From Trichostrongylus colubriformis (lineage: Eukaryota > Nematoda > Chromadorea > Rhabditida > Trichostrongylidae): 64,000 nucleotides of DNA. The stretch spans positions 32,031,994-32,095,993 of the forward strand of contig OZ022259.1 in the NCBI GenBank assembly GCA_963978905.1, read 5' to 3'. The notes under the pieces are model-generated. The model was not told the origin of the DNA. It ran no database searches and saw only the letters and a list, made by a program, of their open reading frames with translations. Numbering within the stretch: the first letter of the stretch is position 1; every line of letters starts with the position of its first letter. Of the stretch, positions 58,960 to 64,000 are shown piece by piece. The position numbers and the translations under genes are program-made.

Positions 58960-59457
58960 CAGTAGCGGTCAAAAATATATGCGGTTTGGGATTTTGACCA
59001 TAACTTTGTTCGGTGTTTGCATATCTCGCTCAATTTTTTTTTGTGTTTTGAAGGCAACTGTTACTCAATGAAATAAAGTATCTCAGCCGAGTAGGATGCA
59101 GTGTGAAGGTTGAAAAAATTATTTAACTGAAATCACTGAAAATGGTCAACTTCGTGCCTCAGTGCTGTTAAGATTTGAAATAGCGTGCAAAAGTCCCAGC
59201 CTCATTCCGTATTATTTTCTGCCCACCTGCCCGTTTCGATGAGTTATAAGCTTTTTATGGCCAATTGAATTTTTGGAGAGTTTGGCTATTTTTGAAGTTT
59301 TTAGTTCAATAAATTTTCCAATCTCAACACTACACCCTACTTTGCTTCATGAGTACCAGTTGCCTTCAAAAAACAAAAAAAAAATTGAATAAGAAATGTA
59401 AACTTCGACCAAAGTTAGGTTAGAATCCAAAACCGCATATATTTTTGACCGCTACTG
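58960..59457. mobile_element. Tc1-type MITE, CAGTAGCGGTCAAAAAT subfamily, copy 2 (Musashi intron 5)
   Basis: 498 bp; TIR CAGTAGCGGTCAAAAATATA at both ends, followed by TGCGGTTT(T/G)GGATT inverted. Right flank TA, left flank TG (mutated). The resemblance to Tc1 ends (CAGT...GGCCAAAAA type) supports a Tc1-family origin. Confidence 0.9.
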
Positions 59458-62400
59458 TATGTGGGGATATTGGGTCATCTCTAAATCACTCATGGGAGCT
59501 ACAAGAATTAGGGCTCGGATCGCTTTGGCAGATGCTGAGCATGAGCAGTAGTAATGGCATCCACAGGACGCGCAGGATATTTAATATTGACTTCCTAAAT
59601 GACATGTAGTCCGATAGTATCTTGCGAAGGCTTTCCTCTGTAGTCCTCGGGAGATAGATTAAGTCTTTGGATTTCGTTAATACGAAGCTAGTAGTTCAGG
59701 TTGTTGTTGAATTGGATTTCCTTTGGGAAAACACGTGAGGAGTCCTGTGTTCCCGGGGCTTGAATGCATTTTCGCTCATCCTCGGTGCTTATGGATCTTG
59801 CAACGGACCTCGCCACTTTGAACGCGATGTCAGCAGATTGCGTCGAGACGTCAATTGGCTCCGCTGAAGCGGATGCAGATGGGAGTTAAGGAATAATCGG
59901 AAGCGAAGAAATTTGATTGATTTTGTTGGATGTCGCTCAGCGCTACTGGCTGCTTGGCTTCATGTGCACGGGTAGAGGGTGCACGGCAGACGAGCCTTTT
60001 CCCCTACTGCAATCATTCAATCGACGTGGCGTTGTTTTTCGGGCATGTGAGGATGATTCAGGATTGTTGTCAACCTTGGGGCAGAGGAAGTATGTCCTTC
60101 ATCCTGGGACTAGCGGACACTACCAAGGCGGGTTTGGCTTGCTCAGCATTGGCGCCTCTCGTTATGAGTCGGCTTAAAGCTTCTAACATCCATCAAAACG
60201 CCTTTCATAGATAGCGATCTTGCTCGTTCGTTCGCTTTGTTGGTTGGTCCTTCCGTAATCCCAACGTGGCTTATGGCGACGAGCAGTAGATGGGAGGGAG
60301 ATGAGCGCAAATGGGGCCGTGCTTCCTTGATGCTCACCGAAGCTGGTGTCCGTCTGGGTATAGCCCATCACTTTCCAGCGGACAGCAGCTTGTGTTGGTG
60401 ATTTGAGGCTCTTTGCTCAGTAACGTGATCTATTTTAATCCGCATATGGTCTGTTCACTCAAAATTTTCGATTATTCGGCGAGACACCTCTTCGTTTGGA
60501 AAAATGTCTCGGATCCTAAGGAGTATCATCAGCGGAGTGGATTTTTTCAACAAGCTTATAGTCAATTCATTTATGTATGCGAATTTCATTACTTCTTGTG
60601 TCTTTGTTATCCCATCAACTGAACTGAACCCGAGTTTTCACTAATGAACTAGCAATAGTTTATGCAAGGGCTCTGCGAAGTGCAGAGAGAATTTGCCTCT
60701 AGTCGATACTTCTGAGTATATGTGATGCAGATGGAAGATTCTGTAACATGTGAATTCCCACTACCTGCTTTCATAGCAGTTTACTGCCTTTTTGAGAGTT
60801 GCTTCCAACGGATGTTAATGCGTGCCCAGCACTTTCTGCAGCGAATAGAATTGCTGAGAAGATGATGACGCACGGATGAACTTTAGCTATTTTGCCGCTG
60901 TGCTCAAGAGTAGGGAAAATTTTGCTCGACGGGTTTCTGGTTAAAGACGGTTTTAAAAATGCCTCGGTGGGCGATGTGGTCAGCGGGCAACAGAGCACTT
61001 TTTTGAAGGCATGATTGAAAGATTGTCCATCGATAGTCTGTGCTGTGCTGTGCCTGATGCCTGCTTGTTGAAGGGCTGACCGCTAAATAACTGTCATCGA
61101 GGATTATGTGCATTTGAATTTTGTGGCTCTGAAATTTTCGTCATCTGCTTGCGGATTCTCTGTGCCCAGTCTGTAGGAGCTTTATCAGTGATAGATGGGC
61201 CGACTGTGCACGTGGCTCTGTCCTTCTTCATTTTTGTGTGCAGTAGTGCCGATCTTTTAAGCTGAGTGGTCATCTCACTATTTTGATCAGCTCGGTTTAT
61301 TTTCATGAATTCGGCGTATGTGCAAAGTTACAGAGCATTCATTGTTTCACTTTTGTTTTGCAGCGATTTGTTAGGAAAGACTGCGTGCAAAGAGTTGCCC
61401 TGTCAGAGAGCAGTTTGAATGCGTGAACATGTCGTTTTTTTCTTCCTCCTTGTTCGAGCGTTAATAAGGCAGCGCAACCAGCCATGTGCTCTTCTTGCAT
61501 ATGCAATGAATCCTCGCTTTTAAAACCTGCAAATTTTGACTGTTTCTGAAGAATTCTGTCTCCTTAGATCCCGAATCACTAAATAGGATCAGTGGTCTTT
61601 ACGGGTCACGGACATGCAGATATTTGCGTATTTTGAGGCTACTGGTCTGTAGGGGGTCTGAGATGGATGACCATGTGTGGTCGGTCGTTGTTCGTGTAGG
61701 TCATTGTTCACTTTGAAAGAGATGGGAAGGAGAGAAGGAGGGAGCCGTGCAAATGACACGTTTCGTCGTCATTTGGTGATTAGTTACGCTGTGTGGGACA
61801 GGAAGTGTTCGCGCGGCTCGTTTGCACCAGCCCTTCATTTACCCCGCGCGGTCCTTGCAGTAATCCATGGTTTGTGACGGCACGCTCTGCCTTTATATAT
61901 TCGTCAGTTTCCTGGAGAAATGGCTGGTTTAAGCAAGGTTTTTACGATAATAACGAGCAAATAATGTATGGGCAAGCAGGTGTGGATTAGTGCGCCCTGC
62001 TTGCATTCGAGAGACGCTGGGTTTGGTGTTACATGAGTGAATTTGGAGGCACTGTGTTAAGGGAAGCTAGGAAAGGCTATTGGTTGCGCGTCGCTTTTAT
62101 TATTCACGTAAATGTTTGTGTGCCTGAAAATGCGCCATGAAACGAACACGTGGGTATTCAGCTTTAATAAACGCAGTACGTGGAAAATTATGCATCAGAA
62201 ATTTTTTGAGGTCTTCGGGTCACGAGCGCCGGCAGCACTTGTGACAACTGACTGCTCAGGGTCTTTTAATTTTAATGTGAATAATAGTAAAAGCATAGGA
62301 TGAGGGTTCGACTTCTGTCTTGGGTTGTTTTGTTTATAATTCAGAATTCTTAGCGGAATAATGCTTTGAGTGTGCTAAAAATGTCTGTGCTGTATAAGAG

Positions 62401-64000
62401 TTGGAATATTCACTGTAGTCGTTCGTATAGCGAGTCTGCGGACATTCTTCTATTCATACGCTTTCGAACACGAACGGAAAAGAGGTTGCTATGAGTCATT
62501 ATTTTCCCCATTTTAGACTTTGAAAAGCCGTGGATGAATAAGATTATTGAATAGAAAATGCGCGGTAAGTGTGTCACACTTCCTGACTACTTTGAGCTTT
62601 ACTCGTTCATATTACGGTTTAGCATAGGTTAACCGCCACATAAATTCTCATTCAATGCGTTTTTCTACACTCTTCTCACTGTCATTGTTCATCCTTTCTT
62701 AAATTGTGACTTGGTGTAAGTCTGAGGGTGAGTGGTGAAAGTTTCTTTGCACTTCCTTCTCGTGAATATAGGGCTTTTCAAATAAGACAGATAGAATGCT
62801 CAGCATTCATCCAGGTTTTATCAATTTTTTTTATACTCAGCTGTCGCTTCGGCATCGTCGTCTTCTTCAGTGCCGGGAAGTGCGAGACCTTTATGGAAAC
62901 TGCTCGTTCAAACTTTATTCCATTTATAGAAATCGTTCTATAAGGTCATAAAATGGTGAAATTTTGTCACAGGATTTCTATTAAGCTTCAAGAGTGGGCT
63001 GTAAAGGTACATGAAGACCAATAATTAAGGTTGTCCCGGAATCTTCTACTCCTTGAAGGGTCTAGAAGTTGGTGTTGAGTACTACAAGACATGGCCAACA
63101 TCTAATTAATTTGCTAGTGGTTGTGGCTATGCGGCTTCAATTATTCTGTTCGCTCTTGGAGAATAGTCATCTTGCCAGGCGAACTCGGTGCATCCTTTTT
63201 ATATTTTCCTTTTCCGTTAATTGGAAGTCGAAGGTTCCTTATGGACTTTTTTGCTAATATAATTGGAGGGCAGGTTTAATTTTAGTTAGAAGATAGGACT
63301 TAATATCAATCAGTCAATTCGAACGATATTTGGATAAAGCTGGGTCCAGAGGGCTTTCCCGCATGTTGCTTTCGACCTGTTTATCTCGTTCCTTACTCTC
63401 CAGTTCTTCTTTTATCTCGTTGTATTGTGTCATGGCGTTGCTGGAGAAGCTCTTTTCGACGTACGTCATCGTTCACTATTTTTTAGGATTTTTTTTCTGA
63501 TAAGGGATGCAATATTAGGCGTTGAGCAATTTTTCTTCTATTTCCGGACTAATCCGGTAACAATTCACCGGTCAGTGGGGACGTTTCGAACAGAAGCCCT
63601 TCGAAAAGGTTCACATGGCACATGCCGAATCTGAACGATAATGCGTTGTTGCATGTATTCCACCATTGAGGTTCTCATCCTGCCCTGCTGTAAGAGCTGG
63701 TGGAAGTCAATTTGTTGGTCGCCGTCTGTTCGCTGCGGGAGATGTTGTTGTCGTAGAGGTGTTTGTCCCCCCAAACTGCTTTGATTGCCTTCATTGTGAT
63801 GTGTACATTGAATCGAATTTTCGTGGAAATGGTTGTCCCGACAAATCGCAGTCGAAAACGGGGCTGTTTTATCGGTCTTTTATGTTTGTGCACACATTGT
63901 TGTGATGGAGTACTTCATTGAGATATCATCCATACTGTTTTTGTGCTCATAGCCGTAGTGGAAATCACGACACAGTGAGTAGCAGTCGTCGTCACAGCAC

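Larger units (their letters stand above)
53518..64000 (+). other. Musashi intron 5 (incomplete, more than 10.4 kb)
   Basis: Starts with donor GTGGGT after exon 5. No exon encoding the RRM2 signatures (a second RNP2, or a second RNP1 of the GFGFVTF type) was found to the window end. The stretch holds at least five transposon copies or fragments (54626-55038, 55605-55740, 58058-58521, 58670-58740, 58960-59457) and a 25-bp duplication. Segments 55740-58057 and 59458-64000 otherwise show only unique sequence without a recognisable gene. Confidence 0.65.

Noticed and set aside
60100..60170. GGFGLLSI frame as a possible RRM2 RNP1
   Set aside because: Lacks the R/K-GFGFVTF pattern, the rest of RRM2 is absent, and no acceptor/donor pair frames it.
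62025..62045. GFGVT-coding stretch as RNP1
   Set aside because: Stops immediately afterwards and has no RRM context.
1..64000. CRISPR array, bacterial operon or defence system
   Set aside because: The sequence is eukaryotic in style; tandem repeats have at most three adjacent units without spacers.

Overview
The window looks like nuclear DNA of a nematode, most likely a clade V (strongylid or hookworm-like) worm. The reasons are small spliced exons with T-rich TTTTCAG/TTTGCAG acceptors and GTAAGT/GTGAGT-type donors, a protein that closely follows the worm Musashi pattern, and many short non-autonomous DNA transposons. There is no sign of bacterial operons, CRISPR arrays, rRNA or convincing tRNA genes. 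The species call is inference.

Only one gene is securely identified: the 5' part of a Musashi-family RNA-binding protein gene (msi-1 type) on the + strand. Five coding exons (49706-49887, 50591-50631, 51393-51474, 52323-52407, 53476-53517) join in frame into 144 residues: a Ser/Gly/Asp-rich N-terminus, a complete first RNA-recognition motif (RRM1) and the [10 protein letters not shown] linker. The second RRM expected of Musashi proteins was not found, so intron 5 probably runs past the window end (more than 10.4 kb). A splice acceptor 20 bases before the ATG points to an SL trans-splice site or an upstream non-coding exon.

Layout. From 1 to about 25 kb there is no recognisable gene, and the space is packed with foldback and inverted-repeat elements: a 1.28-kb palindrome (3824-5100), TTAA-flanked elements (5467-6533, 20913-21345), TA-flanked miniature elements (7296-7449, 9130-9671, 13957-14088), TTA/TAA-flanked palindromes (11682-11850, 12949-13156, 15163-15265, 19239-19329, 24606-24691) and a roughly 240-bp family in three copies (7482, 16359, 17641). 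From about 25 to 49.7 kb repeats are sparser, the + strand looks T- and G-rich, and three CpG-rich islands (25541, 32516, 37590) could be promoters or 5' non-coding exons of the Musashi transcription unit. From 49.7 kb to the end lies Musashi, its introns carrying further copies of the same transposon families (52829-53358, 54626-55038, 58058-58521, 58960-59457).

No transposase gene was found, so every element here looks non-autonomous. Several short tandem duplications (24-44 bp units) are also present. Most open frames outside Musashi are chance frames in repeats or introns and are not called as genes.
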